Assembly: GCA_964650385.1 (NCBI GenBank)
Contig: CAZYTP010000002.1
Location: 15,003 to 79,002 of the forward strand
Direction of reading: 5' to 3'
Length of the DNA stretch: 64,000 nt
Source: JAUSPI01 sp964650385
Lineage (GTDB): Bacteria > Desulfobacterota > Syntrophia > Syntrophales > JADFWA01
A program made the position numbers and the translations under genes. The notes beneath the pieces are model-generated. The model saw only the letters and a program-made list of their open reading frames with translations. It was not told the origin of the DNA and ran no database searches. This document shows, one piece after another, positions 1 through 8,145 of this stretch (the stretch's first letter is position 1; the number at the start of each line of letters is the position of its first letter).

Positions 1-1310
1 GTACGCAATTTGCTCCGGGGTCATTCGAGACAACGTCAAATGCCACTGATCTTGCGATTGACGGCGACGGTTTTTTTACAGTTAAAGATGCCGATGGCGG
101 ATCGTATTACACCAGGGCCGGTGCATTTCATCTGGATAATCAGGGTAATATGGTTGATGTCAATGCTTATAAAGTGCAGGGGTATAACCTTACCGCAAGC
201 GATCCAGATACGATAACAGACATTTGTCTTCAAAACATTCAGTCCTCTCCCACCACCACAACGGCAATTTCTATCGGTGCAAACCTTGATTCTGCAACGG
301 CAACCGGTGGAACCTTTAACGCATCCCAGACGGCCTACGATTCTCTTGGTGCCGTCCATTCAGTCAAATTGACTTTTCAAAAGACGGAAGGAGTAGGATA
401 CTGGGGCTTCAAGAGTTATCTGGATAACACTGCCGCTACGACGCAGGCCTATTCGGGTCTTAAATTTGACACGGACGGCGCTCTTGCGTATGTGTACAGT
501 GCTACTAATGTTACTACTGACACTTCCGCGGCCGGTACTGCTACGGAAGTTGTCAACGACGAGGGGCAGTTATATCAGGATGGAGTGGTTACCATGACAA
601 GCGTCGCTGATGGGGCCAGCTGGACGATAGCAAGTCCACAGTATACGAATGCGACAGTTACAAGGGTAAGCGCCACCTCACTGACAGTAGATCTTGACGG
701 TGCCGGCGGTGCAGATATCACCGTTACACTTGATGCTGGTCCCTGGCTGACAGGTGAAACCGTTATATGCACCATTGATCAGACGGAAGGGGCACCTGCT
801 GACGTCAACCTGACGATGCCCGCCATTGCCGATGCGACCATCGGAACCGCAGGTGTGGTGTCATGGGATCTTGCCGGTACGACAGCGGAGACGTTAACGG
901 GATATGCAAGTACATCCGTGGTGAAGACTCTGGTTCATGACGGATATTCCTCGGGTGTGTTGAAAAGCATTTCGGTGGTAGCGGATGGCACAATCAGCGG
1001 TTTTTTTACCAACGGTCAGACGTCCGATATCGCCCAGCTTATTCTGAATGACTTTCCCAATACGGCGGGTCTGAAACGAATGGGGAAGAATCTTTTCGGT
1101 ACAACCGTAACATCGGGGGATGCCATCCCGAATAGGCCCGGGTCCGCAGGTATGGGCGAGATCAGCCCGAACTCGCTTGAGATGTCAAATACGGATATCG
1201 CGACGGAATTCATCAATATGATTACAGCGCAAAGGGCCTATCAGGCCAGCGCAAAGATTGTTACCGTAACCGATCAGATGATGGCCGAGTTGATGAACAT
1301 CAAGAGGTAA
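1..1310 (+). CDS. flgE: Flagellar hook protein FlgE, 3' part
   Basis: Subunit of the flagellar hook, exported by the flagellar type III system and polymerised outside the cell. The frame is open from base 3, so the N-terminus lies upstream of the window; about 435 residues are visible, ending at TAA 1308-1310. Near the left edge is the LAIDGDGFF motif followed by a TRAGAF segment, shared by FlgE, FlgF and FlgG. A long variable middle rich in Thr, Ala and Gly follows, then the C-terminal D0 helix ending in MITAQRAYQASAK and MAELMNIKR. Two hook-domain inserts make the variable part long, which points to FlgE rather than FlgG. It is the last gene before a 449-base gap that carries a sigma-54 promoter, so it probably ends an upstream hook operon. 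Confidence 0.93.
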   Translation, partial: TQFAPGSFETTSNATDLAIDGDGFFTVKDADGGSYYTRAGAFHLDNQGNMVDVNAYKVQGYNLTASDPDTITDICLQNIQSSPTTTTAISIGANLDSATATGGTFNASQTAYDSLGAVHSVKLTFQKTEGVGYWGFKSYLDNTAATTQAYSGLKFDTDGALAYVYSATNVTTDTSAAGTATEVVNDEGQLYQDGVVTMTSVADGASWTIASPQYTNATVTRVSATSLTVDLDGAGGADITVTLDAGPWLTGETVICTIDQTEGAPADVNLTMPAIADATIGTAGVVSWDLAGTTAETLTGYASTSVVKTLVHDGYSSGVLKSISVVADGTISGFFTNGQTSDIAQLILNDFPNTAGLKRMGKNLFGTTVTSGDAIPNRPGSAGMGEISPNSLEMSNTDIATEFINMITAQRAYQASAKIVTVTDQMMAELMNIKR

Positions 1311-1376
1311 GACAGAAATCTAAAGTGATGGCCTTGTGAAAAGTAAATTCCCAGGGGCATTGCGAGAAACTGAGCG

Positions 1377-1421
1377 GCGAAGCAATCTCTTATAAATATA
1401 ACGAGACAGAGATTGCTTCGC
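1377..1421. repeat. Palindromic dispersed repeat, family A
   Basis: A 13-bp perfect inverted repeat, GCGAAGCAATCTC at 1377-1389 and its complement at 1409-1421, with a 19-base AT-rich loop. Just outside are CATTGCGAG (from 1359) and an imperfect partner ending in AATGAC at 1431-1436. The same CATTGCGAG...GCAATCT...AGATTGCTTCG...AATGAC layout recurs at 8959-9043 and 35672-35753. It lies downstream of flgE, so it may also act as a terminator or RNA stabiliser. Confidence 0.7.
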
Positions 1422-1644
1422 TTTACTCATAATGACACTATATATAGCATGTAATGTCTCGTATCATTCCATTATCTCTTCCAAATTGATGTCAATTTAC
1501 TGACATGTTGTCAAAAAAGTACTTGTAAAATTCGTAAATAAAGACACAAAACCGACTATCAAGATCATACCAATACTCTGCCGAATCAATTCCACAATGC
1601 CGGAATCATTCATTATTCAGGGATACCATGAACTGATATCCTTT
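1422..1644. other. Non-coding stretch upstream of motA promoter
   Basis: AT-rich stretch between the family A repeat and the sigma-54 promoter. No open frame with coding character and no RNA gene was seen. Binding sites for an enhancer-binding activator of the FlrC/FleQ type would be expected here, but none can be pointed to from sequence alone. Confidence 0.4.
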
Positions 1645-1660
1645 TGGTACGGTATTTGCT
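1645..1660 (+). promoter_or_regulatory. Sigma-54 (RpoN) promoter for the motA-fli operon
   Basis: TGGTACGGTATTTGCT matches the RpoN consensus TGGCACG-N4-TTGCW at all positions but one, with the required GG-N10-GC spacing (GG 1646-1647, GC 1658-1659). Transcription would start near 1672, giving a leader of about 90 bases before the motA ATG at 1760. The match at 19747 has the same form. Confidence 0.75.
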
Positions 1661-1759
1661 CTCCTAATGAGAAATGCCATGTATTACAGATGTTATGTTG
1701 AAGCAATCATCTTGTTTTACATGCGATATTGAGAAAACAATGAAATGTCAGGAACATAG

Positions 1760-2521
1760 ATGGATCTTGCAACGATTATAGGAATTGTAAGTGGTTTTGG
1801 TCTCGTTATTGTAGCTATGAGTCTGGGCGGAGGTCTGATGTGGTTCGTCAATGTACCGTCCGCGTTAATTGTCCTCGGGGGGACGATAGGAGCTGTTTTT
1901 ATCAATTATCCGATTGCGGATGTTCTTGGTGTCGTAAAAGTTGCAAAAAACGTGTTCTTTCAAAAGCAAGAGTCAGCGTCCCAGATAATAGAACAGTTGC
2001 TGGATATGGCCCGAATAGCCAGACGTGAAGGTATACTGGCGTTAGAAAAGAAAGAAGATGAAGTAGAAAACGAATTCTTGCTGAAGGGAGTCAGGCTTAT
2101 GATTGATGGCATGGAGCCGACTGTACTTTCAAGTATTCTTCAAACTGAACTTGATTATCTGTCGGAACGGCACAGAGCCGGGGCGGAGATATTTTCAAGC
2201 ATGGGGAATTTTGCACCCGCAATGGGAATGATGGGAACGTTAATAGGGCTTGTAAAGATGCTCATGCAGATGGATGACCCCAGTTCCATTGGTCCGGCTA
2301 TGGCTGTTGCACTTATAACGACGTTTTACGGGGTTATTTTGGCAAATCTGATTTTTCTGCCGATTGCGGGTAAATTGAAGGCACGAAGCGCAAGTGAAGT
2401 GTTGGTCAAGGAATTGATAATTTATGGAATATTATCCGTTCAATCAGGCGATAACCCCAGAGTATTAGAGGAAAAGCTTAATTCATTTTTGCCGCCGGGA
2501 GAGAGAAAAATATTCGATTAA
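1760..2521 (+). CDS. motA: Flagellar motor stator protein MotA (PomA-type)
   Basis: Inner-membrane stator subunit that, with MotB, conducts ions and turns the C-ring. 253 residues, the length of the short PomA/MotP type. Four membrane segments are seen: two near the N-terminus (from residue 2 and around 30-50), and two after about residue 150 containing FAPAMGMMGTLIGL (the TM3 proline motif) and TTFYGVILANLIFLPIAGKL. The cytoplasmic loop carries RREGILALE, which holds the charged residues that contact FliG. It is the first gene after the sigma-54 promoter and its TAA directly abuts the ATG of the next gene, so the two are translated together. H+ or Na+ use cannot be decided here. Confidence 0.95.
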   Translation: MDLATIIGIVSGFGLVIVAMSLGGGLMWFVNVPSALIVLGGTIGAVFINYPIADVLGVVKVAKNVFFQKQESASQIIEQLLDMARIARREGILALEKKEDEVENEFLLKGVRLMIDGMEPTVLSSILQTELDYLSERHRAGAEIFSSMGNFAPAMGMMGTLIGLVKMLMQMDDPSSIGPAMAVALITTFYGVILANLIFLPIAGKLKARSASEVLVKELIIYGILSVQSGDNPRVLEEKLNSFLPPGERKIFD

Positions 2522-3460
2522 ATGGAGAAGAATCGTAAAAAAGGTGGAGGGGGTGGGGTCCCATCATCAGGCGGCTGGGAGATGGTTTTCTGTTCTCTAT
2601 CGCTGATTTTAGTCGCATTATTTGCTTTGCTGGTATCCTATTCGAGCGTTGAAAAAAAAGAACTGGTTGATTTTCTTAAAGGCTTTGGCGGTTCGTACAA
2701 AAAAGGAGAAGAAAGAGGAGAGGATTTTAAGGGTGGCCGCAAAATAAACTTAACAGAGCAAGACTTTTATACCGGAGGCATTAAACCGAGTGCAAGTGGA
2801 ACGGGAGGAGCGTTACATCGCGCATCTCGGGGTGTTCCACAGGGCGATGAAAGGATGATGTTAGGCAAAAATAAGCTGGGGAAAAGCGAAGGTTATGTCA
2901 AAACCGGGGATGATGAAATCGGGTTAGATGATGATATATACGGAAGTGCCGGTGGGATATTGAACATGCCCGAGGATGGTATTGCAAAATCAATGAAACG
3001 TTTTAAGGCAGCTTTTAAAGGAGAAGTTTTGGAAGGTAAAGTTGACATAGAGAGAACCCCGAAAGGGTTTAAGGCCACACTTGGAAGCGGCGTTCTGTTC
3101 CCGTCAGGAGTGGCGACATTTGCCAAGACTGCATATCATCCCCTCGACAGGATAGTGGAAATTATGAAAACGGGCCCTTATCATTTGAGAATTGAAGGGC
3201 ATACAGATAACGTTCCTATTAATACCGGCAAATTTCCTTCCAATTGGGAATTATCAACAGCACGGGCGATTAATGTGCTGCGGTATTTTTTGGATATGGG
3301 CAAAATTTCTTCCGGGAAGGTCACTGCCGTCGGATATAGCGAGTACCACCCTGTTGCCACAAATAAGACGCCGGAAGGCAGGACTAAAAACCGTCGGGTG
3401 GAATTTTACTTTGAGTTGCACAAAGAGAAAAATGTGTTGAATGAGGGGCTGCCGGGTTGA
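2522..3460 (+). CDS. MotB-like OmpA-domain protein lacking the ion-binding Asp
   Basis: MotB family: a short cytoplasmic tail, one membrane helix starting at Trp19, a long linker and a C-terminal OmpA peptidoglycan-binding domain with IEGHTDNVPI, FPSNWELSTARA and NRRVEFYF. In MotB the helix reads W-x4-F-x-D, where Asp binds the ion. Here the pattern is W19-x3-F23-C24-S25, so Ser25 stands at the Asp position; this protein alone should not form a channel. The next gene encodes a second MotB-like protein that keeps the Asp. The linker (about residues 55-190) is longer than in a standard MotB and rich in Gly and Lys. The start ATG abuts the motA stop. It may be a structural or anchoring stator partner; that is inference. 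Confidence 0.85.
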   Translation: MEKNRKKGGGGGVPSSGGWEMVFCSLSLILVALFALLVSYSSVEKKELVDFLKGFGGSYKKGEERGEDFKGGRKINLTEQDFYTGGIKPSASGTGGALHRASRGVPQGDERMMLGKNKLGKSEGYVKTGDDEIGLDDDIYGSAGGILNMPEDGIAKSMKRFKAAFKGEVLEGKVDIERTPKGFKATLGSGVLFPSGVATFAKTAYHPLDRIVEIMKTGPYHLRIEGHTDNVPINTGKFPSNWELSTARAINVLRYFLDMGKISSGKVTAVGYSEYHPVATNKTPEGRTKNRRVEFYFELHKEKNVLNEGLPG

Positions 3461-4140
3461 GGAAAAAGAGGCATAATACAGAAGAAGAGGGAGGAGCAAA
3501 ATGGCTGACAACGTTCAATGACCTGGTGACGCTTCTTCTTACATTTTTTGTTCTGGTTCTTTCTGTGTCGAAAATAGATGCCTCAAAGGTTCAGGAAGTG
3601 GTCAAATCCATGAGAGAAACCGCAGGTATGATAGAAGTAGGAGATTTAGAACCTGTACAAATTTTTATTCCCTTTGTTAGACCAAAATTCGGTTTGATTA
3701 AAGCAGGGGAAAAAAAGAGAACAAAACTTGCAAATGATATTGACCGAATATCCGGGATAGATGCAAAGGCAATAGAAGAAGGAGTCTTGATTACTCTCGG
3801 AGAAAAAATACTCTTTGAAACGGGGAAAGCACAATTTAAAAGCAACAATATGGCAATTGATTCTCTCGGTTCTATTATTCTTGAGTTGGATTGTCCCGTA
3901 AGGGTAGAGGGGCATACAGATAACATCCCAATTCACAACGAACAATTTGTGTCTAATTGGGAACTGTCGATGGCTCGCGCTGTGGCTGTAGTTAAGTATC
4001 TGATTTCAGAGTGCGGCATTGCTCCTGAAAAACTTTCTGCTACGGGGTATGCCGATTCGCGATCCAAGGTACCAAATAATGCGGATCATAACCGTGAACT
4101 GAACAGGAGAGTGGAAATAATTTTGTCGATGCAAGATTGA
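3457..4140 (+). CDS. motB: Flagellar motor protein MotB
   Basis: Stator subunit anchoring MotA complexes to peptidoglycan. 227 residues: cytoplasmic tail, membrane helix starting W16-LTTF-N21-D22 with the ion-binding Asp22, a short linker and an OmpA domain with VEGHTDNIPI, VSNWELSMARA and NRRVEIIL. The start is TTG 3457, overlapping the previous TGA as TTGA, so translation is coupled. With the Asp-less neighbour this makes a tandem MotB-like pair behind one motA. This copy is the one expected to form the ion channel. Confidence 0.92.
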   Translation: MRKKRHNTEEEGGAKWLTTFNDLVTLLLTFFVLVLSVSKIDASKVQEVVKSMRETAGMIEVGDLEPVQIFIPFVRPKFGLIKAGEKKRTKLANDIDRISGIDAKAIEEGVLITLGEKILFETGKAQFKSNNMAIDSLGSIILELDCPVRVEGHTDNIPIHNEQFVSNWELSMARAVAVVKYLISECGIAPEKLSATGYADSRSKVPNNADHNRELNRRVEIILSMQD

Positions 4141-4151
4141 GGAGGAAAGAT

Positions 4152-4658
4152 ATGGCCAGGGAAGATAAGGAGAACAAAGAAGAAAATGTCGAAGAAGTTA
4201 AAGAGGAAAAAGGGGGAAGCAAGAAGAAATTTCTTAAATGGATCATTATAGGAACGGTCATACTAGTTGTTGTGGTCGCAGGTTTTGCAGGATGGAAGTA
4301 CTTTCAGAAATCCTCGGCGAGTAAAGAAAAGACGAAGCAAGAGTCAATGGTACAGATCGGTGGTATCTGGGATCTGGGGTCTTTGATTGTAAATCTGATG
4401 GATGGCAGCGGAGAAAGGTATTTGAAGGTTACCGTTAAGGTGGAAACGACCACCAAAGAATGTTCATCGGAACTGAACACGCTGAAGCCGAAAATTTTAA
4501 ACGATATGCTGGATCTTCTATCTTCCAAGAAATATAAGGATGTCGTGGGCTATGATGGAAAGCAGCAGTTAAGGGAGGAAATAATGTTACGTTTAAACAA
4601 TTATTTAAGCATGGGTAGAGTCAAACAGGTATATTTTACGGAATTTGTTATTCAGTAA
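4152..4658 (+). CDS. fliL: Flagellar basal body-associated protein FliL
   Basis: Single-pass inner-membrane protein that surrounds and supports stator units. 168 residues from ATG 4152, chosen because GGAGG at 4140-4144 sits seven bases before it; a TTG at 4137 overlapping the motB stop is a weaker alternative. The N-terminus is a highly charged Lys/Glu tail, followed by one membrane helix rich in Ile and Val, then the periplasmic FliL domain with the typical end pattern LREEIMLRLNNYL...VYFTEFVIQ. Placed between the stator and C-ring genes, as in many bacteria. A second FliL-like protein is encoded at 15343-15810. Confidence 0.93.
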   Translation: MAREDKENKEENVEEVKEEKGGSKKKFLKWIIIGTVILVVVVAGFAGWKYFQKSSASKEKTKQESMVQIGGIWDLGSLIVNLMDGSGERYLKVTVKVETTTKECSSELNTLKPKILNDMLDLLSSKKYKDVVGYDGKQQLREEIMLRLNNYLSMGRVKQVYFTEFVIQ

Positions 4659-4659
4659 T

Positions 4660-4934
4660 GTGAAGCCCCCCGCCCACAGAGACTGTGTCGCAATTCCTTT
4701 TTTTGTCATTTCGACCGAAGGGAGAAATCTTTATGACTAATAATATTGACGCGTTAAGATTCCTCACATCCGTTCGGAATGACATTTTCTCCTATTGCGA
4801 CACAGTCTCACAGGGCGGGGCTGCTTCCCGGTAAGGAATCGCACAGATAGTGAGCTGTTGCGAACAATATATTTTCATATTGCGCCCCCTTACCCCGCCT
4901 GCAAGGCTGGGCTTGCGGGATGCGCTCCCGGTCA
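4660..4934 (+). repeat. Dispersed repeat C, copy 1 (interrupted by a MITE)
   Basis: A repeat whose ends are GC-rich palindromes (GAAGCCCCCCGCCC... at the left, a CCCGCC/GGCGGG-like pair followed by TGCGCTCCCGGTCA at the right). The same sequence occurs in reverse orientation at 7689-7825, and its last part again at about 9044-9088. This copy is split by a 129-bp insertion at 4680-4808 that is absent from the second copy. It fills most of the fliL-fliM gap. Palindromic ends of this kind resemble palindrome-associated elements of the IS200/IS605 group, but no transposase is present here. Confidence 0.7.
4680..4808. mobile_element. 129-bp MITE with 15-bp TIRs and 5-bp target duplication
   Basis: Perfect 15-bp terminal inverted repeats: AGACTGTGTCGCAAT at 4680-4694 and its complement at 4794-4808. 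Direct repeats CACAG at 4675-4679 and 4809-4813 flank it. The repeat C copy at 7689-7825 has the uninterrupted CCCACAGGGCGG at the matching place, so it is an empty site. Inside is a second nested palindrome, GTCATTTCG...CGGAATGAC, so the whole element can fold on itself. It has no coding capacity and would need a transposase supplied in trans. Confidence 0.8.
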
Positions 4935-4977
4935 AGCGAAACGGTACATAATTTCTGAAAACAGGGAGGTAATAAAG

Positions 4978-5988
4978 TTGTCGCAGATATTGTCGCAGGA
5001 TGAGGTGGATGCCCTCTTAAAGGGGTTGTCCGACGGTGATGTAGAGACGGGGCAGGAAGATAGTGTTACTGCGCAGCTTCATGAAGTTGAGGTGTACGAT
5101 TTTGCCAGTCCGAAGACAATCGTAAGGGGTAGAATGCCGGCTCTTGATGCCATCAATGAAAACTTTGCCCGAATGTTCAGAAAAACCCTGTCATCCACAT
5201 TGCGGAGAATCGTCGGTATCAGCACAGTATCCTCCAATTTCGTGAAGTTCAGTGAATTCTTAAAGACTCTCCCTGTTCCCTCAAGTCAGCATATTTTCAA
5301 AATGCCTCCCCTCAAGGGAGACATGCTCTTTGTTGTTGATTCAAAATTGATATTCTTATTAGTTGACTGTATTTTCGGAGGCAGCGGGCGAGAGGTGTTT
5401 AAAGTCGAAGGGAGAGATTTTACATCCATCGAAACCAACCTTATTAAAAAGATTATATTGAGCGCTCTTTCGGATCTTGAAGGTGCCTGGAAAACGATTG
5501 TGGATGCAAACGCCGTGTATCAAAGATCCGAGATAAATCCTCAATTTTCTCAGATCGTGGGCCAGTCTGAAGTTGTTGCCGTTGTGAAATATGAGGTCGT
5601 ATTGGATTACTCTTCGGGAATGATCACGGTGTGTATACCGTACGCCTCGCTGGAACAGGTACGGGACAAGTTGAAAGGCAGATATCATGCTGATGAGCTT
5701 GAAGAAGAGGACAAGGAGTGGACGAACAAGTTCAGGAGAGGGCTACAGCAGTCTTCAGTGGAGATGATTGTTGAGTTGGGAAAAACGGAATTGACGGGAC
5801 TTGAAGTTATAACCATGAAAAGAGGGGATGTAATTCCGCTCGATCAGTATATCGATGGCAGTTTAGACGTCTATATTGAAAATGAATTGAAATTTACAGG
5901 ACATCCCGGTTTTTACAGGGGAAATCGGGCAATAAGAATATCAGAAATTTTAATGAATAAAAATGAAGAGGTTAAACACAATGAGTGA
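4978..5988 (+). CDS. fliM: Flagellar motor switch protein FliM
   Basis: C-ring switch protein that binds phospho-CheY and sets rotation direction. 336 residues from TTG 4978, chosen because GGGAGG lies at 4964-4969 and because the product then starts directly with the CheY-binding motif SQDEVDALL at the normal FliM position; an upstream ATG in the same frame lies inside the repeat and MITE. The middle domain (about residues 45-230) has the CheC/FliM fold and the C-terminus (about 255-325) is the SpoA domain shared with FliN. The stop overlaps the fliN start. The mobile repeats directly upstream may affect expression of this gene. Confidence 0.95.
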   Translation: MSQILSQDEVDALLKGLSDGDVETGQEDSVTAQLHEVEVYDFASPKTIVRGRMPALDAINENFARMFRKTLSSTLRRIVGISTVSSNFVKFSEFLKTLPVPSSQHIFKMPPLKGDMLFVVDSKLIFLLVDCIFGGSGREVFKVEGRDFTSIETNLIKKIILSALSDLEGAWKTIVDANAVYQRSEINPQFSQIVGQSEVVAVVKYEVVLDYSSGMITVCIPYASLEQVRDKLKGRYHADELEEEDKEWTNKFRRGLQQSSVEMIVELGKTELTGLEVITMKRGDVIPLDQYIDGSLDVYIENELKFTGHPGFYRGNRAIRISEILMNKNEEVKHNE

Positions 5989-6487
5989 GAATGAACAAAA
6001 TGATGAGGGTGTAAAGAACGGCGAGGACATCAGCGCCAATGGCAAGAAAGATGAAGTGGAGGCTTCAAGTCAGAATGAATCGCCCAAAGAGGATGTAAAA
6101 AGTGACGAAGATATCAGCTGGGATGATGTGAAAGATGAACTGGAGACCCCTGCAATGTCATCGCAAAAGCAGGAGGTCAGCAGTGTTAATTTCCAGGAAT
6201 TGGAAATGGGCGGTTCGGTGAGTCCCGAGCTTGATCTTGGCTTTATTCTGGATTTGCCTCTTACATTGACGGCTGAACTCGGGAGAACCCAGTTGTTAAT
6301 CGGAGAGCTTCTACAGCTTGGGCATGGGTCCGTTGTCGAATTGGCAAAACTGACCGGGGAACCCATGGATATCTTCGTGAACAGCAGGCTTATTGCAAGG
6401 GGTGAAGTCGTCATGGTTAATGATAAATATGGAGTTCGGTTGACTGATGTAGTTTCACCCGCAGAACGAGTAACCAAGTTACGATAA
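5981..6487 (+). CDS. fliN: Flagellar motor switch protein FliN
   Basis: C-ring component and docking point for the export ATPase complex. 168 residues from ATG 5981, which overlaps the end of fliM; an in-frame ATG at 5963 is also possible. The first 80 residues are acidic and low in complexity, rich in Asp, Glu, Lys and Ser. The last 85 residues form the SpoA domain, starting LDLGFILDLPLTLTAELG and including GEPMDIFVNSRLIARGEVV. The long acidic N-terminus is common in FliN of proteobacteria. Confidence 0.95.
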   Translation: MSENEQNDEGVKNGEDISANGKKDEVEASSQNESPKEDVKSDEDISWDDVKDELETPAMSSQKQEVSSVNFQELEMGGSVSPELDLGFILDLPLTLTAELGRTQLLIGELLQLGHGSVVELAKLTGEPMDIFVNSRLIARGEVVMVNDKYGVRLTDVVSPAERVTKLR

Positions 6488-6499
6488 GGGTAACAAAAC

Positions 6500-6916
6500 G
6501 TGGAAACGATGAATTCAATGGAATTATTTCCTTTCATGGTAAAAATTTTTTCATCTCTTGCTATTGTTATCGGCGTGATGATTGTGTGTATTTATCTTAT
6601 GAGAAAGATCATGAAAAAGGCGGAGGGCACAAGTGACGGAAGGGAATTGATCAGAATCCTGTCAACAAGATCTGTTGCGCCCAAGAGCAGTATCATGCTG
6701 GTAGAGGTGTTGGATAAAACGCTGGTTATCGGCCTTTCAAGTAATAATATGTTTCTCCTTACGAGCATTGAAGATCAGTTGTCTCTCGAAAGAGTAAAAC
6801 AAATTCAGGGGTGGACGCAAGGGCCGCACCATTTTTCCGGGCATTTAGCCCATTACAAGGCGCGCCTGTTTTCGTTATGTCGTCCGGTCGAGAAAAGTGG
6901 TGAAAAAAATGCATAG
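6500..6916 (+). CDS. fliO: Flagellar biosynthesis protein FliO
   Basis: Small membrane protein that helps assemble the FliPQR export gate. 138 residues from GTG 6500; ATG 6509 is an alternative. One membrane helix near residues 15-33 is followed by the basic RKIMKKAE segment and a soluble FliO domain with LSTRSVAPKSSIMLVEVLDKTLVIGLS, here split by the usual turn. Sequence conservation of FliO is low; the position between fliN and fliP makes the call firm. Confidence 0.88.
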   Translation: METMNSMELFPFMVKIFSSLAIVIGVMIVCIYLMRKIMKKAEGTSDGRELIRILSTRSVAPKSSIMLVEVLDKTLVIGLSSNNMFLLTSIEDQLSLERVKQIQGWTQGPHHFSGHLAHYKARLFSLCRPVEKSGEKNA

Positions 6917-7691
6917 GCTTCCGGATTTGAAGCCGCACATGTTCATTATATGCCTGGGCCTTATTGCCGTGGCATGTTTGATAATTTCGTCTTCAGTATG
7001 GGCTCAATCTTTCCCCCTTCCTTCTGTTAATTTGAGTTTTGCTGATGGTGAAAATACTCAAGGCCAAGTTGCGACCGTACTTCAGTTGCTCTTCATGCTT
7101 ACGGTACTCTCTCTTGCTCCGGCCGTATTAATTATGGTGACCTCATTCACAAGGATAGCGGTTGTTCTCTCACTTCTCAGGCACGCTCTCGGCACACAAC
7201 AGGTTCCGGCAAATCAAATAATCATCGGACTTTCTTTGTTCCTGACGTTTTTTATCATGACGCCGGTATGGGATCAGATAAATAGCCAGGCGTTGCAACC
7301 ATATATGAATGAGAAAATAACTCATCAAGAGGCTCTGGATACGACTGCCCTGGCAATGAAGGGATTTATGATAAAACAGACGAGGGAAAAAGATCTGGCG
7401 CTTTTTCTTAAAATTTCCCGGGGAAAGAAGCCAAGTAATCCCGATGATATTCATCTTCCCGTTTTGATACCGGCATTTGTCATAAGCGAGTTGAAAACGG
7501 CTTTTCAAATCGGTTTTATGATCTACATACCCTTTTTGATACTCGATATGGTTGTCGCGAGTGTTCTTCTGTCAATGGGAATGTTAATGCTTCCACCGAT
7601 TATGGTGAGCTTGCCCTTCAAGCTTCTACTGTTTGTACTGGTAGACGGATGGTATTTGATAGTTGGTTCGCTGGTTCAGAGTTTTTCATGA
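6909..7691 (+). CDS. fliP: Flagellar export gate protein FliP
   Basis: Core subunit of the FliPQR export gate in the inner membrane. 260 residues from ATG 6909, overlapping fliO; GTG 6897 or 6900 would add three or four residues. An N-terminal signal-like helix ends near VWAQS, as is typical of FliP. It is followed by the family signatures VLIMVTSFTRIAVVLSLLR and LGTQQVPANQII, and the C-terminal helices MGMLMLPPIMVSLPFKLLLF. The stop codon TGA 7689-7691 is made by the first bases of repeat C copy 2, so the repeat may have clipped the original gene end by a few residues. Confidence 0.96.
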   Translation: MHRLPDLKPHMFIICLGLIAVACLIISSSVWAQSFPLPSVNLSFADGENTQGQVATVLQLLFMLTVLSLAPAVLIMVTSFTRIAVVLSLLRHALGTQQVPANQIIIGLSLFLTFFIMTPVWDQINSQALQPYMNEKITHQEALDTTALAMKGFMIKQTREKDLALFLKISRGKKPSNPDDIHLPVLIPAFVISELKTAFQIGFMIYIPFLILDMVVASVLLSMGMLMLPPIMVSLPFKLLLFVLVDGWYLIVGSLVQSFS

Positions 7692-7825
7692 CCGGGAGCG
7701 CACCCGTAAGACCCGCCTTATAGGCGGGTTAAGGGGCGCAATATAAAATAACCATATTGTTCGCGACAGCTCACTATCTACGATTCCTTACCGGGAAGCC
7801 CCGCCCTGTGGGCTGGGGGCTTCAC
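7689..7825 (-). repeat. Dispersed repeat C, copy 2 (uninterrupted)
   Basis: Inverted relative to copy 1 at 4660-4934. It contains a hairpin at about 7711-7729 (ACCCGCC/GGCGGGT with a short AT loop) and a longer one near 7797-7823 (AAGCCCC/GGGGCTT with inner GCCC/GGGC). Between them is the stretch with GCGCAATAT and CTCACTATCTACGATTCC shared with copy 1. It fills the fliP-fliQ gap and overlaps the fliP stop. This copy represents the empty site of the MITE at 4680-4808. Confidence 0.7.
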
Positions 7826-7851
7826 AAAATACGATTATGAAAAGGTGGCAT

Positions 7852-8121
7852 ATGTCTGTTGATCTGGTTGTGGGAATAGCAAATGAAGCTATAGAAGTGA
7901 CGCTCCTGCTTGCCGCTCCTATGCTTGGCATAGGACTTATTGTTGGTCTTGTTGTAAGTATCTTCCAGGCGGTGACTCAGGTTCAGGAAATGACGCTTAC
8001 GTTTGTTCCCAAGATAATTGCGGTCATGCTAGCCCTTATAGTCGCGCTTCCATGGATGATCAGTCTCATGGTTACATACACACAAAACCTCTTTATCTCT
8101 ATCCCGACGTATATAAGATAG
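7852..8121 (+). CDS. fliQ: Flagellar export gate protein FliQ
   Basis: Two-helix membrane subunit of the export gate. Starting at ATG 7852, five codons inside a longer open frame, gives 89 residues, the standard FliQ length, and places AAAGGTGG just before the start. The sequence has the conserved LLAAPMLGIGLIVGLVVSIFQAVTQVQE block and FVPKIIAVMLALIVALPWM, broken here by the normal loop. fliR follows after 24 bases. Confidence 0.95.
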   Translation: MSVDLVVGIANEAIEVTLLLAAPMLGIGLIVGLVVSIFQAVTQVQEMTLTFVPKIIAVMLALIVALPWMISLMVTYTQNLFISIPTYIR

Positions 8122-8145
8122 GGGAAGGATAATCGCTGATATCCA

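Noticed and set aside
4795..4977. Upstream ATG extension of fliM
   Set aside because: It runs through the MITE end and repeat C, lacks a ribosome site and lengthens FliM beyond its CheY-binding N-terminus.
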